From the NCBI GenBank assembly GCA_020152595.1, contig JAIGNY010000076.1, forward strand, positions 177,324-241,323: a DNA stretch of 64,000 nt, read 5' to 3'. Positions 35,156 to 46,937 of this stretch are shown piece by piece. The position numbers were made by a program, and so were the translations under genes. A model generated the notes under the pieces. It was not told the DNA's origin, ran no database searches, and saw only the letters and a program-made list of their open reading frames with translations. This stretch comes from Chiridota heheva (Eukaryota > Echinodermata > Holothuroidea > Apodida > Chiridotidae). The number at the start of each line of letters is the position of its first letter. The stretch's first letter is position 1.

Positions 35156-35494
35156 AGGGGCAACATTCCCTTTTATTTTCTCGATTTTATTTATTAAATA
35201 GCTTTTATACATATGCTTAGATTAACCAGTCTTTTATCGTCATTTAGTTTTCTTCATTCAATCCCCGAAAAGCGCACAAATTTTCATGTATTTGCAACCT
35301 TCACAAACCCAAAAATAGTTGACCTACAGTATTTATTTATTTATTCCAATCCCCAAATCTATTCTTATTCATCATATAACTTACTGTCTTTGAAATTTAT
35401 ATCGCTAATTTTTCTCTAGACACTCAAAACACATCTGCTATCGAGAAATAATGCAAGTTATCTGAGCGAAAAATTGACCTTCTTTCCTCAGACA

Positions 35495-35712
35495 ATCTTA
35501 GACAAAACTGTTGAGACACTTAAGCTTTTTGAGAACTACAAATGTTATAGTGTTGTTTCTTTAATATTTTTTTCGAGAATTGTAACCCCCTACCCCTCCC
35601 CCTTTTCAATGTTGAATTTATTTCCCAAACGATATCCCATCCCAGACTGTCTCATCCCAAACTATATTCCATCCCAACCTATGTACCATCCCAAACTATG
35701 GAACATGCTTAA
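35495..35712. repeat. Second copy of the 17-bp array flank with a short array
   Basis: acaatcttagacaaaactgt through cttttcaatgttgaattta matches 33675-33830, and then four or five catcccaaactat-type units follow. Here the flank precedes the array, whereas at 33.1-33.8 kb the array precedes the flank. Confidence 0.8.
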
Positions 35713-36283
35713 ATGATTCAAAAACTGTTTATAAGAGTTAATTGTTGCTCTTCTTAAGAACTACAAGGGGTGATTAAGAACAATATATTCATATTCTTTT
35801 ATTTTTTACTATGTGTTTTAATATGTATATGCATGTACTTTTTCCTTTTTACAAATGTTTTAAATTTGTACTGGAATATATATAATAATAATAATAATAA
35901 TATTAATATGTACAATAGCAGATAAAACAGAATATCTGGTCATACATAATAATTTGTAAATTAAAATCTTAAATCTACAAATGTTGTAAAACCATCAAGT
36001 TTAACAGATTTTGAGAAGATATTTTGTTATTTTCGTGGTAAATAGATTTTTAGAGCTACTCATGCCTTCACATTCAAATACCTTCAAAATTGTCACCATC
36101 ACAAAGAACAAACATGAATTATTGTTTATTGCAATTTTGAAGATTTAAATCCGTACGAAAAATATTAATGCCCCTGGGGATAAAAATAAGTCTGTAAGTG
36201 ACAGCATAGCAAGGTTAAGTTGACGAAGATGAAGCAAAGAAGCATGTTCATAATCTGAATGGAAATAATACAAACAAACTCAC

Positions 36284-36478
36284 TTTATCCATAGAAAATT
36301 GTGTCAAACACACTTGACACTTTTGATTCAAAAAGTTCGTTGCAAATTCATAAGAGCCATCTGTCTGTTTCACTGCATTAAGACAGTCATTGATATCATA
36401 TTCTGTACTCAATTGTATCGCTGTTTCTGCCTGTTCTGAAGTAATATCATGATTTAACATAAGTGATCTCTTTGAATG
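36284..36478 (-). CDS. RNF31: RNF31 exon, helical segment and first RING1 cysteine pair
   Basis: Acceptor ttttctcctttcag and donor GATAAA|GTGAGT bound 195 nt (65 codons, phase 0 to 0). It encodes HSKRSLMLNHDITSEQAETA, then IQLSTEYDINDCLNAVKQ and NFLNQKCQVCLTQF. The order of helices and the final C-x2-C match the stretch between the UBA and RING1 of vertebrate HOIP. The UBA itself should be in an exon between here and 39693, but I could not find one. Confidence 0.9.
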
Positions 36479-36544
36479 CTGAAAGGAGAAAACATTACCA
36501 ATAAATACCAAAAGATCACAAAACAACAGGGAGAAACAATCATT

Positions 36545-37146
36545 TTAAAGGAGACATAAAGTCCGATACAATCATTATTTCATATGATAGAGGATACAAA
36601 TCTCAACCAACTACCAAAAACAGCAAGTAAAAAAGTTATTCCTATCTCATTTTATTCATGTTTGAAGTTGACACATGGAGGCTGCCATTTTGTTCAATTC
36701 TGTATTGAAATATTGTGCATGATGACATAATTTCCCATAAGGATTTTAATGTATTTTTTTATAAATGTGATTAAAGTTTTTATTCCAACATGATGTGACA
36801 CAAAGTTTTAACAGCATGTTTTGATAATTTCATGTGTACACAAAAATGTTCTTGACCCTTAAAAAAACCAAAAAACATTTACTCGAACCCCAGAAAACGT
36901 GAGGTAGACTATAAAGAAATACATAGCATTCCAACATCCTGCTGGGCTGATGACATCATATTCTGCATGTTTTGAAATAAAAATGGTGGCTCCCATGGTA
37001 CTATTTCATAGTAGTATTAAAGTTTTTAATAATTATAGAAAATTGTGTTAAATTGTTTCAGGGGGTATGAAACTTGATCAGAAAAATTTCTTAATTATAA
37101 TTCTATCATGAAATAAGGATTATGTCAGACTTTATGTCTCCTTTAA
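36545..37146. mobile_element. ~600-bp TIR element flanked by TTAA (MITE-like), copy 1
   Basis: Left end ttaaaggagacataaagtcc, right end agactttatgtctcctttaa: perfect inverted ends of about 18 bp, each starting at TTAA. The interior has no coding frame. A diverged copy in the opposite orientation is at 58884-59455. TTAA at both ends is what piggyBac-type elements leave, though the termini are otherwise unlike the usual CCY ends. Confidence 0.75.
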
Positions 37147-38790
37147 TGCTCTTATCATTAACGTGGTTGAACGGAAAACTATTGTTCATGTCCATAAACC
37201 TTAAACAATGCTTAATATAAATAACATCACATTTCCTTAAAACTTTGAGTATTTTATTAAAAAGATTGTCTTATTTTTAATGAAACCTTTGGATCTTTGA
37301 AATTCATTTAAAAAGAAAATGATAAAGTATTTTTTCCCTGGCATGTTTCTTTATCATATGGATAGCAGATGTGGTACTCAAGAATTTCGTTTAATGCACC
37401 ACATAATTTCTGCCTAAATATGATGTCGTAACCTTCATTCATATGATAAAAAGTAGAAATAAACTTTAAACTTCAACAGAAGCATTGATCAGAAGAGAAT
37501 GAAAAATAGTTTATTAGTGGCACAAAGCATAGTGTTATACATATAGAAAAGGGTCTATCCACTTTCAGATGTTCAAACCGTTCGTGGTCGCCTTGTAATG
37601 TCTACTTGGCCAGGTGCCAAGTTTATCACCACGCATCATCGAATAAACAACAATGGTGATGTGCATATCCGGTCTCGATCCCACGTTGAACGGGCGTATT
37701 TTAGATTTTTGTGCGTAGCGTGAAAATAAGCTTCCACGATCCATTTAATGTAGGTGCATGTTGATAACTGTACGATACATCAGTTTGTTTCTACTTGCAG
37801 TTGCAATAGTAGGAGAGAAACAACAATGACAAATTGTCAAATTTCGAACAGAAAAACAAAGAAAATTCTCTGTTTGTTTGAAATTGTAAAACGCTCTCAA
37901 CAATAGCAAGAAAAACCGGGGCATGTACGCATATACAAATAAGATGTATTACGCCTCTGAAATTAGCGTGCGAAATATTTTGAATATTTTGTGCTCGAGG
38001 CGCAAAGTACTCATAACACGTTATACGCGTTGGAATTGCCCAGCTCGAACAATGCAGTCCAATGCCAGCGCTGTATACGCAAGTAAAAAATGCCTGTGAA
38101 ATTTTCTTGCCTGTGTTGCTCTTTATCTTACTTGTGTAAACAAGTGTACGCGTAAGCAGGCTTAGCGTACAAAAAGTTAGTTCTACGCAGGAATTCCACT
38201 GTAAAAGACCACAGAGCCAAAATTTCAAGAAAATAACCATTTTTGCTATACATTTGCAACAATAAGTTTTACTCAGTGATATCATCATTTGATTCAGGAA
38301 CGTCTCTTTAATATGGAAACTAAGTTTTTCCTGTTTACAAGGTAAGGAGAGAAGTTGGCAGCCATCGGAAGTAAAAGTTTGTTGTTTTGGTGATGTTACA
38401 TAATATTGCATTGTATAGAGATGGAAATTTAAAAAGGAAACACATTTTGCGTTCAAAAACAAAGTTTTAACACATTTCTTTTTTTAGCGTCTTGACAAAA
38501 ATGTAGACCGCACGTAAACATTATTTCCAACCAACAAGAAGATAAAACGCTTGCACAAAGAAATTATTGACATATTTTGAGTGCGTATCTGCATCCTCTG
38601 TGCAGCCTTGAGCGTATTAAGGCAAAATTGTGCGTCCTACGTGCGTGTTATTTATGTACGACGCGTACAATTTGTATGTATTAATATTAACAAAAGAACA
38701 ATGGTGTTGAGGTAGTCAAAATTGAATGATTATAATAGTGCAAAACAACGAAATTGTCATGTCTTAAAGAACACGAATGATAATCTTTTT
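37147..38790. other. Intron, nothing recognised
   Basis: The minus-strand frame at 37791-38462 (223 codons) is the longest here, but its composition and lack of splice or domain logic argue against a gene. The missing RNF31 UBA exon was searched for here without success. Confidence 0.45.
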
Positions 38791-38794
38791 TGTA

Positions 38795-39135
38795 TGTTTG
38801 TTTGATGAGGGCTTAATGGCACCACGACAGCGAGGGTCAGACTGTGCCTGAGGGGTTAGATCATTCCACAGGTAGAAAAGAAAAGAAAATAGGAGGAGTC
38901 TGAGAGAAGTACAGGGGCTAATAGCCAGGAAGCTGGGATTGAAAGAGGAAGTGCAGGGGTACAAAAAAAAGAGTAAATATAGGTAGAGGGGGTGGGAGGG
39001 GAGGACTAAATATGGTTGTAGAGGGAGGTTGATGAAGGAGATAATCTAATCTTGAGGGTTTTTCTGGAAGAGCTCAGCTATGGAGTTGTGAGGGGTGAGG
39101 GAAGCTCTGGGGAGGTTATAAAGGGGACACTGGTT
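38795..39135 (-). mobile_element. RNase H-bearing LINE, 3' fragment, copy D
   Basis: Starts on the left with tgtttgtttgatgagggctt and continues with the family 3' sequence as far as the region encoding the final Cys/His end. It is truncated at about 39135. Confidence 0.75.
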
Positions 39136-39692
39136 TGCATTCTCACTTTTTCAAGTTGTACGCTCGCGTTTACAACATTAATTGCAATGCTATCATCCTG
39201 TGCACAAGACACTGAATTTATCATCATGCACCCTCCCATAAGTAAACAGCAACAAAGGGGTCAAAAGGTCAATTTCTCTTTTATTCAACAACACCGCACT
39301 CATAATTTGCATATAATTAATTACCATTGACTTTTGCATAACCTTGTTCATAGAGAATGGTCCATCCAACTGCTGATGTTGAAACTCTTGTGGTTGAGTG
39401 CCAAGTTTGTCATTGTCAGCCAGAAATTTGTTTTAGGTCTTACCTAAGTATATACTATTATTTTAAACAATAATTCTAAGCTTGTCAATCATTATCCTTA
39501 AAGCAAAAGGTGGCAAATATTTGCATATATTTTTCAAGTGTTAAAATGCAGAATCATCAGTTTATTCCATAATGGTATGTTCAGATTAGCACAAACAATG
39601 GCTTTGAAGAAAAATTTTACTATGAATATTGTAACACAATGAAACTGTATTTGGAGGAAAGGAAAAAATCATCATAATGAAATTACCATTAC

Positions 39693-40109
39693 TTGCAGTG
39701 GTTGGGATTTAGCTGGTTGAAACTGGAATTCACCTTGTTCTCCATTTAACAATGGCCATGTATTGAGTTGGGGCCGTCTGTGCACATGGTGTGGCTCTTT
39801 TTGCCAAGCATTTGCAGGCCATTTCAATGCTGTTTTTAGAGGTGATCCACTACTGTTGGTCTTCATATTGGTAAGAAGAGAAGCATAGGTGCTGTATCCA
39901 TCAGGATGCAAATCTTGGTGCTCACTTGTAGAAGTTGGTGGTTGAAGCCTAAGGCATTTGGCACAGATTTTGCTGTCGATACTACAAGTACAAACACTGG
40001 ATATCTTTCTTCTTGCTTTTTCCCTTCTGGCTCTCCCATTTGATTTTTGTGCAGCAGGCTGCTTACTTATGAACAAGTTTGCATCTCCAGGGATACTGGC
40101 ATAAACCTG
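39693..40109 (-). CDS. RNF31: RNF31 exon, linker with a short Cys cluster
   Basis: Acceptor tttgtcatttatcag and donor CTGCAA|GTAATG bound 417 nt (139 codons, phase 0 to 0). It encodes VYASIPGDANLFISKQPAAQ, a basic run NGRARREKARRK, a possible small metal site CTCSIDSKICAKC, and a tail RPQLNTWPLLNGE ending in PAKSQPLQ. I do not recognise a named domain. The phase match and position between NZF and RING1 place it in RNF31. An alternative acceptor 33 nt upstream (cag before TATGATCC) is possible. Its 3' end is homologous to the tandem copies at 43345-44560. Confidence 0.75.
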
Positions 40110-40224
40110 CTGATAAATGACAAAGGAAGGATCATACTGTGAGTCACTCATCATTAAAATATTTTGACATCCATACTAAGATGGATAATCAAGCAACAAC
40201 AAAAGATGAAAAGCAACAACAAAA

Positions 40225-40570
40225 TCTAAATTTGTAGAGCATCTAGTGTAGCTGGGAATTGACCTAATATGACATATCCACCTAATATTGAGCCTTAAAA
40301 AACTAAATATGCTTCTTTGAAATTTTAAAGCGGTTTACTCAGATTTTTCTATATTTAAAAAAACCCTGTAAAATTTTGTAGCAGTCCACATACCCTTTAG
40401 GATGTGACCGGTGTAAAATGAAGTTATGATCTGGTTCCTGAATGTGCATTAAAAGGCTAATTGACAAATTATACAATGACAGAGCTCTTTGATCCCCTTT
40501 ATCTTATCATACTTTCAAGTACATACAAACAAGACTTTTTACCCAAGACTCACAGTTCCTTTAAATGGAA
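40225..40570. repeat. Intragenic duplication, left member (intron upstream of the linker exon)
   Basis: gtgtagctgggaattgacct, tattgagccttaaaaaacta, gcagtccacataccctttag and catactttcaagtacatac match, in the same order, 44640-44830 and 45190-45310. Together with the exon tail this defines a segmental duplication of roughly 1 kb. Confidence 0.75.
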
Positions 40571-40984
40571 ATTTCATTGAGGCTCTAAGCTGCAGCCACA
40601 AATAGCGCAAAAGCACGTACTTTTAAGCTTTTCTAATTACTTTTACTGAGCAACAAGCAACAGCGCAGCACGTCTAATTTTCTTACACTCTTTGGTACTG
40701 TAGGACTCGACCAGGTAAAATAAATCCTCTTTGGCAAGTGGTAATACATCACATATATCTGTGTTTTAAACTGACAAGTTTGAAAATGTTTCTCTAATGT
40801 GTCACTTAAGCTTTTAGATAAGCAGACCTAATTTACAAATGATTATCACCCATATGATGAATGAAAGAATTGCATAATGGAGACACTTATCTGTAACGTC
40901 AGAAATTTGTAACTGCAAGGAAAATTTTGAATACATATATTTCAACAGGTGGGATGCACCGCACTTATTGACTAGAACGGTAAA

Positions 40985-42955
40985 TACCGTCATGGTTCGC
41001 ATGTCCATGCAAATTGACACCCATATCATATGACTCGGCCAATTATGAAAATGGCATCTCACACTAAGTCCCACATGGCATCCCATGTCCCACATGGCAT
41101 CCTACTCCAAGTCCCACATGGCAACCCATCTCATCCCTTGTCCTACATGGCATTCCAGCATATCTCCCACATGGCATCCCACCCCATGTCCCACATGATA
41201 TCCCATCCCATCCCTTGTCCCACATGGCATTTCATCATATGTCCCACAGGCCAGCCCATCCTATGACCCACATGGCATTCCACCCTATGTCTCACATGTC
41301 TCACATCCTATATCCCAAATAACATCCCATTTCATGTCCCACATGACATCTTATGCCTTGTCCCACATGGCATTCCACCATATCTCCCACATGATGGCAT
41401 TGCACCATACAGTATGTCTCACATGGCATTCCACCATATGTCTCACATGGCATTCCACCATGTCCCACATGGCATCCCACACTATGACACATGGATCCCA
41501 TCCTACATGTGTCCCACATTACTCCAACCATGTGTACCACATGACATCCCTTCCTATGTCCCACATGGCATCCCTCTGTGTCTCGCATCAGGGGCTTCGC
41601 ACATGGCATCCCACCTAATGTTCCACCATATGTTGCATATGGTATCCCTCCCAATGTCCCATTGACATCCTACTTTATGTCCCACATGGCATCACATCCC
41701 ATGTCCGCATAGCATCCTACCTTATGTCCCACATAGCCTCCTACCCTATGTCATACATGGCATCCTACCCTATGCCAGACATGGCATCCCAACCTATGTC
41801 ACACTCTGTGTTACTCGTGGCATCCCACCATGTCCCACTAAAATTCCACCCTGTTCCACATGGCATCCCACCCCATGTCCCACATGGCACCCCACCCCAT
41901 GTCCCACATGACATCCCATAGGCTCCATAAGAAGTCTCATGCTAGCTATCACAGTCCCTTATTGAGCATACTATGTATGAAAGTGTCAGTTCATATAACC
42001 TATATGCAAATGACTTGCTGAAATGGGGTGGGATCCCATGTCCCACTTGACATTCCATACCATCCCATGTCCCACATGACATTCCATCCCATGGCACTCC
42101 ACCCTATGTTCTGCATGGCATTCCACCATATATCCTACATGGCATTCCACCCTGTTCCACATGGAACCCACCCCATGTCTTATCCTAGCTATCACAGTCC
42201 CTGATTGAGCATATAAAAGTGTCAGTTCATATAATAATTTATATGCAAATGAGTTGTTGAATAAGAAAAAAGAAAAGACGAAGTCAAATATTTATGCCTG
42301 AAATAGCTCTTGGTGTATAACACATGGTATATATTACATCATATGTCCCCATGGCCCCATCCATGGCATCCCTCCCTATGATGTCCATATGCATTCACAT
42401 CCTATTACACTCCCTGATTAAGCATAGTAAATAAAAAAGTCTGGTCAGTTCATATACTGTAGTAACTTTATGCAAATGACCACAATAATTTAGGCAGAGT
42501 TTAATAATCATGCCTAATACAACTGTTGGTGCCAAAATATTTTAAAGAATTTTAAGGATTTTAAATCACAAATGCTACAAGAGAGACGCTTAAGGATCTC
42601 TGAAGAATATTGGAAAATTATATCATTTTACAGTTATCTTCTAAGGAAATATCAAATGTTTTGTAGACTTTTTAAGGAAACTACTAGTCTTCAATCCTGT
42701 CTTAAGTGTCTCTGAAATACTTGTAGCATTTTGTAAGGAAATTGTAACCTTCCATAACAATATCTGAAGAAACTTGAACTTTTTCTGAGGAATTCTGAAG
42801 AAACTTTAACATTTTCTGATGAATTGTCAAAAAACGTTAACATTTCTGAGGATATCTCAGGAAAAAACTGTGAACTGCCGTACGGACAGCTGGACGGACG
42901 AAATCGCCATTACATAGGTTAGCATTATGCTTCGCATGCGAACCAAATATGAGGG
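40985..42955. mobile_element. TIR-like element with an internal minisatellite, copy 1
   Basis: The left part, gtcatggttcgcatgtccat through ggcatctcacactaagtccc, and the right part, aactttatgcaaatgacc through gcattatgcttcgcatgcga, are shared with 57365-58760. The outer ends tggttcgcatg and its inverse cgcatgcgaacca form an 11-bp inverted repeat. Between them is a degenerate 20-24-bp array based on cccacatggcatcccaccat, about 900 bp here, then unique sequence. Open frames on both strands come from the array. Confidence 0.7.
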
Positions 42956-43104
42956 ATATGGTTGGAGGTATGAAATATAGCCAAGTTTCGTCTTAACATA
43001 ATAATAATATTATTCATTGCGAATAATATTCCCTACTCGCTCTCATATCTGTGTTATACTAAATATGAAACAAAACAGACATGCAGTTAAAATATGAGCA
43101 TTTC

Positions 43105-43320
43105 AAGATTTTTACTTTAGGCCCCATCTACTAACTAAATTTGCATATCACTATGAAAACAATAGAGCACATCTACAGACAATGCGCTGTGTACCATATA
43201 TGACATGAATCCAGTGCATGGTTCTTAAGGAATATTGTTTACAAGCAAAGCATCACGCCCACCTGCACACACACACAGTGCATCCAGACGCACACAAACA
43301 CACACCCAGACGACTGCATA
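43105..43320. repeat. Single unit of the ~170-bp dispersed repeat with CA-rich end
   Basis: Contains ttaggccccatctactaact, catctacagacaa, gtaccatatatgacatgaat and gtttacaagc, followed by cacacacacagtgcatc-type sequence. This matches the units at 17575-18735 in the same order. Confidence 0.65.
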
Positions 43321-43344
43321 AATATTGGAATAATATTGTAGCAT

Positions 43345-44560
43345 CATAAAAATAAAATTACTTGCATCTTTTTCGTGATCAACAGACTTCTGTAGTGGTT
43401 TGGATTTAGCTGGTACTTGATAAGACGTTGACCATAGTTTGAGTTGGGGCCCACTGTGCCACTGTGTGTGATAGAAAAGATGAAATAAACTTCAACATAA
43501 GCATTGATCTGAAGAGAATGAAACACATTGATATTATTTTTTGACATTGACTTTAAAGACTGCCAGTCTGCCAACCATTATACTTACAATGTAATATTTT
43601 GAGATAAATAAACATTGGAATAATATGCTAGTACAGTAGTAGTTTACAGTACTTTGAATGAAGAACGCATCATTATAAAATGACTTGCATCTTTTTCTTG
43701 ATCAACAGACTTCTGTAGTGGTTTGGATTTAGCTGGTACTTGATCAAACGTTGGCCATAGTTTGAGTTGGGGCCCACTGTGCCACTGTGTGTGATAGAAA
43801 AGATGAAATAAACTTCAACATAAGCATTGATCTGAAGAGAATGAAACACATTGATATTATTTTTTGACATTGACTTTAAAGACTGCCAGTCTGCCAACCA
43901 TTATACTTACAATGTAATATTTTGAGATAAATAAACATTAGAATAATATGCTAGTACAGTAGTAGTTTACAGTACTTTGAATGAAGAACGCATCATTATA
44001 AAATGACTTGCATCTTTTTCTTGATCAACAGACTTCTGTAGTGGTTCGGATTTAGCTGGTACTTGATCAAACGTTGGCCATAGTTTGAGTTGGGGCCCAC
44101 TGTGCCACTGTGTGTGATAGAAAAGATGAAATAAACTCCAACATAAGCATTGATCTGAAGAGAATAAAACACATTGATATTATTTTTTAACATTAACTTT
44201 AAAGACTGCCAGTCTGCCAACCATTATACTTACAATGTAATATTTTGAGATAAATAAACATTAGAATAATATTCTAGTACAGTGGTAGTTTACAGTACTT
44301 TGAATGAAGAAAGCATCATTATAAAATGACTTGCATCTTTTTCTTGATCAACAGACTTCTGTAGTGGTTTGGATTTAGCTGGTACTTGATAAAACGTTGG
44401 CCGTGTTTTGAATTGGGGCCCACTGTGCCACTGTGTGTAATAGAAAAAAAGGACAAACTTTAATATAAGCATTGATCTGATATTATTTTTTAAGATTAAT
44501 TTTAAGACTGTAAGTCTGCCAATCATTATATTTTAAGTATGATATTGTGAAATAGATAAA
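43345..44560 (-). repeat. Four tandem 323-bp copies of an exon-like segment inside RNF31
   Basis: Copies begin at about 43.35, 43.67, 44.00 and 44.32 kb; the spacing is 323 bp and the first three are nearly identical. On the minus strand each has a polypyrimidine-like acceptor (cattctcttcag), an open segment and a donor (CAA|GTAATT or CAA|GTCATT). That reading is 49 codons, phase 0 to 0, ending SLLIKKKMQ. Another frame reads PQLKLWPTFDQVPAKSKPLQ and is clearly homologous to the end of the 39693-40109 exon. Which frame, if any, is translated cannot be told here. The copies lie between the NZF exon and the linker exon, and a phase 0-0 cassette could be included without breaking the frame. Confidence 0.8.
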
Positions 44561-44639
44561 TATTAGAATGTTGTAGCACAACAGTACTGTACTTGGAATG
44601 AAGAAAGCATCATAATGCTGTAAATTTTACAGCATTAAG

Positions 44640-45490
44640 TGTTGTGTGGAGCTGGGAATTCACCTTATATAGCATGACAGATGCACCAATATTTTGAGCC
44701 CTAACTTGAAAACTAAATAAACTACTTTCAAAATTTAAACCGTTTTACCCAAAAAAAAATTATATCTAAAATAAACCCTTAAATTTCTGTATCAGTCCAC
44801 ATGCATTTAATGATGTGACTAGTATGACATAACGCTACTGCCTACATTAAAATCTGACCATGAAATACTGCAGTTCAGGCGTGGGAGGTTGCAGACTCAA
44901 ATGATAGTCACTGTTGCAGCGGACCAGCGAGTAAATCAACAATTTCACAGCTGATTTTTTCCAACAATATTGGAAAGTGAGTACACTATTTCAACACATA
45001 CAAAAACAATTGTTTACTCTTGTCTAAAGATGTGAACTGGATTATGAGAGAGCGCATTGGTTTATTTGAAGATTTTTCATAGAGGAAACTCTTATTTCAG
45101 GTGAAAAGTTATTTAGAAAATGAAATGAAGAAGTACGATGCGCATTAAGGAAATGTGAATGATTTTTAAAGCAGGCGTTGCATCATGGACATTAAGTCAT
45201 GATCTGGTTCATATGCGTCAAGAGGCTAATTGACCATTTCTTGGGGCACAATGACAAAGCTAAATTTGCTCCCCTTTTATCAAAACATCTTATCATACTC
45301 TCAAGTACATACAACCATTTCATTTGTTCTAGCAAATGCTTGCAAAATAATATTTTACAAAAGATCCATACTCAAGGCAACTTACAATGGAAATTTCTTT
45401 TGATGCTTATAGCTGCAGCTGCACACACAGCCCAAATCCCTTTACTGTTAACCTGCTCTGATCCCTTTTACTGAGCAACAAAGGAGAGGG
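44640..45490. repeat. Intragenic duplication, right member
   Basis: Matches 40225-40570 (gtgtggagctgggaattcac, tattttgagccctaactt, tcagtccacatgcatttaat, tatcatactctcaagtacat), with a ~360-bp insertion at about 44830-45185. It directly follows the four tandem exon-like copies, as expected if the block began as a copy of the linker exon and its upstream intron. Confidence 0.7.
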
Positions 45491-45779
45491 TAGGGTCCCA
45501 GTTTTGTATGCCCTTGGTAGGAATCAACCATACAAAATGAAACCCAAATCCCTTTACAATTCTTTCTCGAAAACTGAAGTTTGATGATTAAAGAGTAACT
45601 ACTTCAATTAATCTAAGTCTAAATCAACATGTTGAGATAATTCCTGTTGCTATGTAGTATCATTGACTGCATTACCTAATGAATTACTTGAATGTAGAAA
45701 TTTGAGGGGAGAATGTTCACAGGCAAACACAACTTCGTTCTCAAGAACTGTTGGAAACAAGACAATGAGGTCATTTTAC

Positions 45780-46540
45780 CTCTTCATTTTCTTCGTGTTG
45801 ATCTGATACTTGAGCTTTAGTTGGTACTTGGGATTCAGATGTTTTAGGTTGGGCTGGACCATGGGGTCGGTACAGGCTGAGTAGATAGCCTGTTTGCTCT
45901 TGAGCTGTTGTAAATTTTGGTGCAGTTTTCACAGGCAATCCAATCTTTATCTCTGGATCCTGATAAGTCTTGCAACAAATTTCACAGATTCTGGTCTCCC
46001 TGTTGGTATTAATTGAAGTGCAGTAACTGCATTCCCATCCTGGTGCATCCTCAGCAAAGTGATCCTCTTCCCTCGTCGTATTTTCTCCCACTTGGAAATA
46101 GTCAACCTGATTCTTACTAGCGGAAGCTCGTGGTTGAAACTTTCTGACAATATAACCAGATGGCCTTGCATTGTCTTTTTCACATCTGCACACTTCACTA
46201 GAGTCTCATTTAATAGTTGTTCCTCCAGTGCCAATTGCTCTTTATAAAGGTCATGATGCTGCTGCCTTAAAATGTTTTCCATGTACTGTACATTTCTGTT
46301 GGTGCAATTTTTATCTCTCTCCATAATCTTGTCTAATTTCATTAGTATTTCCACATCATTTTTAACAATCTCATTAATCTGATCCTGTAATTTTTCTTGC
46401 GGTGTTAAAGCCTTACTTTGCACCTTATCTTTGTTAGCTTGGCTAATGTATGGCTTCGTTCTTTTTGGTTCCGTTCCATTCGATGTTTTCTGTATAGCTC
46501 CTGAAACTGTGTCTTTTCCAGTTGATAGAGGTACCAGATT
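45780..46540 (-). CDS. RNF31: RNF31 exon, coiled coil and NZF zinc finger, with an apparent frameshift
   Basis: Acceptor tattatatag and donor GAAGAG|GTAAAA bound 761 nt; phase is 0 on both sides only if one base is added. The first part reads NLVPLSTGKDTVSGAIQK and a coiled-coil segment (QINEIVKNDVEILMKLDKIM, QQHHDLYKEQLALEEQLLNE). The second part, in another frame, reads DNARPSGYIVRKFQPRASAS, then the RanBP2/NZF finger GWECSYCTSINTNRETRICE-IC. The frames meet at an A5 run (T5 at 46176-46180 on the plus strand); an A6 run would join them. NZF fingers of HOIP bind ubiquitin or NEMO; here the usual Thr-Phe after the second Cys is Thr-Ser. The break may be an assembly error or a real mutation. 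Confidence 0.8.
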
Positions 46541-46937
46541 CTATATAATAGATCAAATATATTTGTTATTGTTTATTTGGTCAATGTGAAAGATTCTATA
46601 CAATTCTCTGCAATCAAGAAACCAGACCATCAATGATGGTGAAGTTCAACTTTATCACAAAATGTTAAAAAGAGTAGTAAAGATGATATTAAAGGAAGAT
46701 GAAATGGGGAGTTGCCATTTTCAAGTCAAGCTTGCATAAAAAAAATATATATTTTGTGGTCTACCGTCATTTAATAGTATTTTTGCAATATTCCCATTGA
46801 TTATACTCTAATATTGTACATCTTTTCTTTCAATTAATTTGTCTGAAAATGCACCAATCATATGATGTGAAACCAAGGATGTACGAACACACCCTTGGTG
46901 AAACTAAACAATATGCAATGCTTCCACACATGTCTGC
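46541..46937. other. Intron, nothing recognised
   Basis: Ordinary AT-rich intron between the NZF exon and the LINE fragment at 46938. Confidence 0.5.

Noticed and set aside
37791..38462. 223-codon minus-strand frame
   Set aside because: No domain, a composition typical of random AT-rich sequence, and no acceptor or donor in phase with RNF31.
39300..39425. Coding-looking minus frame (KFLADNDKLGTQPQEFQHQQ) in the intron upstream of the UBA-RING1 exon
   Set aside because: There is no acceptor in frame before it, and part of the sequence recurs near 18045 and 28340, so it is more likely a dispersed repeat than the missing exon.
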